Shown one piece after another: positions 62,869-64,000 of a stretch of 64,000 nt of DNA; position 1 is the stretch's first letter; the number at the start of each line of letters is the position of its first letter. The position numbers and the translations under genes were made by a program. The notes beneath the pieces are model-generated. The model was not told the origin of the DNA. It saw only the letters and a program-made list of their open reading frames with translations, and did not search any database. This DNA is from Arthrobacter sp. (GTDB lineage: Bacteria > Actinomycetota > Actinomycetes > Actinomycetales > Micrococcaceae). The stretch is taken from the NCBI GenBank assembly GCA_023264815.1, contig JAHFUZ010000016.1, positions 1 to 64,000 of the forward strand, in the 5' to 3' direction.

Positions 62869-64000
62869 CCGTTTCCGTCCGCCTGCAGAACCTTGTCAGC
62901 TGGGACTCCGACTGGGCCGGACTCCGTGTTGTTGTCACCGGCATCGGTGTCTCCGGATTCGCTGCCGCGGACACCCTGATCGAACTCGGTGCCCGGGTTG
63001 TGGTGGTGGACGCCGCAAGCACAGAAACCGCCCGGGCCCAGGCTGAGACGCTGAAGATTGTGGGCGCAGCTGACGTCCTCCTCGGCGATGACGCCGTCAC
63101 CAGGGTCCCGAAGGTGGACGGCAGTTTCCCCGACCTCATCGTCACCTCACCGGGCTGGCGGCCCGACCAGGCCCTCCTGGCCGCTGCGGCACGGGCGCAC
63201 ATCCCGGTGTGGGGCGATGTGGAGCTTGCCTGGCGGCTGCGGGTCCGCGCAGGCCATAAAACCGCTGACTGGCTCACCATCACCGGCACGAACGGCAAGA
63301 CCACCACGGTTGGCCTGACGGCGTCGATGCTGCAGGCCGCCGGCCTGAAGGCCATTGCCGTGGGCAATGTGGGCACCCCGATCCTCGATGCCCTGCGGGA
63401 CCCCGTTGAGTACGACGTGTTCGCGGTGGAGCTCTCCAGCTTCCAGCTGCACTGGGCCGAGTCACTGTCTCCTGTGGCCAGTGTCTGCCTCAACGTCGCC
63501 GAAGACCACGTCGACTGGCACGGCTCCTACAACTCGTACCTGGCCGACAAGGCAAAGGTCTACGCCCGGACACAAAAGGCCTGCATCTACAACGCCGAGC
63601 AGATCGAAACCGAGCGCATGGTCGAGGACGCCGATGTGATGGAGGGCTGCCGCGCGGTCGGATTCACCACGCTCACCCCGGCCGTCAGCATGCTCGGCGT
63701 GGTGGAAGGGCTCCTGGTGGACCGCGCCTTCATCGAACAGCGCAAGGACAGCGCTGCCGAGCTTGCCGCGATGACGGACCTGGGACAGTTCGCTCCCCGC
63801 CACATGGTGGCCAACGCCCTGGCCGCTGCCGCACTGGTCCGCGCCTACGGGGTGGATGCCCAGGCAGTCCGCCGGGGCATCCAGGACTATGTCCCCGGCA
63901 ACCACCGGATCCAGCCGGTCGCCCGGCACAACGGTGTGTTGTGGGTCAACGATTCCAAAGCCACCAACCCGCACGCCGCCGCAGCATCGCTGGCTGCCTT
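62865..64000 (+). CDS. murD: UDP-MurNAc-L-alanine:D-glutamate ligase MurD (3' partial)
   Basis: Adds D-glutamate to UDP-MurNAc-L-Ala. The frame opens at a GTG inside the mraY stop (GTGA) and runs off the window after about 378 codons; the C-terminal part of the enzyme is missing. [19 protein letters not shown] leads into [22 protein letters not shown], then the ATP loop [58 protein letters not shown] and the start of the C-terminal domain ([30 protein letters not shown]). Confidence 0.96.
   Translation, partial: MTVSVRLQNLVSWDSDWAGLRVVVTGIGVSGFAAADTLIELGARVVVVDAASTETARAQAETLKIVGAADVLLGDDAVTRVPKVDGSFPDLIVTSPGWRPDQALLAAAARAHIPVWGDVELAWRLRVRAGHKTADWLTITGTNGKTTTVGLTASMLQAAGLKAIAVGNVGTPILDALRDPVEYDVFAVELSSFQLHWAESLSPVASVCLNVAEDHVDWHGSYNSYLADKAKVYARTQKACIYNAEQIETERMVEDADVMEGCRAVGFTTLTPAVSMLGVVEGLLVDRAFIEQRKDSAAELAAMTDLGQFAPRHMVANALAAAALVRAYGVDAQAVRRGIQDYVPGNHRIQPVARHNGVLWVNDSKATNPHAAAASLAA

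Overview
This is one contiguous piece of a high-GC actinobacterial chromosome. The best fit is the Arthrobacter / Pseudarthrobacter group of the Micrococcaceae. The reasons are the very GC-rich third codon positions, frequent GTG starts, conserved actinobacterial gene blocks (a gcvH, GarA-like FHA, MerR, DUF151, MerR block; a PASTA kinase beside class II DAHP synthase, an Rv2175c-like protein and a polyprenyl synthase; an mraZ-led dcw cluster), and a MurE that lacks the DNPR motif of meso-diaminopimelate enzymes, as expected for a lysine-type wall. The genus is an inference. No transposase, integrase, phage gene, CRISPR array or rRNA gene is visible.

Layout. 1-10.2 kb: housekeeping run on the + strand (TPR protein, HAD phosphatase, small protein, TlyA, NAD kinase, RecN, CTP synthase, NUDIX, XerD, second NUDIX). 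10.3-20.5 kb: a carbon-use block made of the 2-methylcitrate pathway for propionate (prpC, prpB, prpD and a GntR regulator on the - strand, prpE divergent on the + strand) and a C4-dicarboxylate system (response regulator and sensor kinase on the - strand, DctA on the + strand). 20.7-28.6 kb: ParA-like ATPase, ScpA, ScpB, pseudouridine synthase, TyrA, Cmk, acyltransferase and Der in one tightly packed run, then tRNA-Pro(GGG). 28.9-34.5 kb: Fpg/Nei glycosylase and a membrane protein (-), GcvH, the GarA-like/FtsR/DUF151/MerR cluster (+), and a ParA-like ATPase (-). 34.8-43.7 kb: pyruvate carboxylase, acyl-CoA ligase, ROK glucokinase, a membrane protein and two tandem alpha/beta hydrolases. 43.8-52 kb: acyltransferase, class II DAHP synthase, PASTA Ser/Thr kinase, LysM transglycosylase, Rv2175c-like DNA-binding protein, polyprenyl synthase and lipoprotein. 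52-64 kb: DinB, a DUF3040 protein, then the division and cell-wall cluster mraZ, rsmH, ftsL-like, ftsI, murE, murF, mraY, murD, cut by the window end.

How it works together. The prp genes turn propionyl-CoA into succinate and pyruvate; DctA brings in C4 acids; pyruvate carboxylase refills oxaloacetate. GarA-like FHA protein and GcvH connect nitrogen and one-carbon flux to kinase signalling. The PASTA kinase, LysM enzyme, prenyl-diphosphate synthase and dcw cluster all concern envelope growth and division.

Regulatory DNA is clear in several places: twin GTGTATACAC palindromes between gntR and prpE, three 10-bp MraZ-type boxes lying on the mraZ promoter, several leaderless-type promoters (TAnnnT 6-8 bases before a start codon), and very long perfect hairpin terminators. 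I do not see a convincing undescribed system. The most useful leads are the regulatory elements, the Rv2175c homologue without an N-terminal threonine, and a stranded MerR-type promoter.
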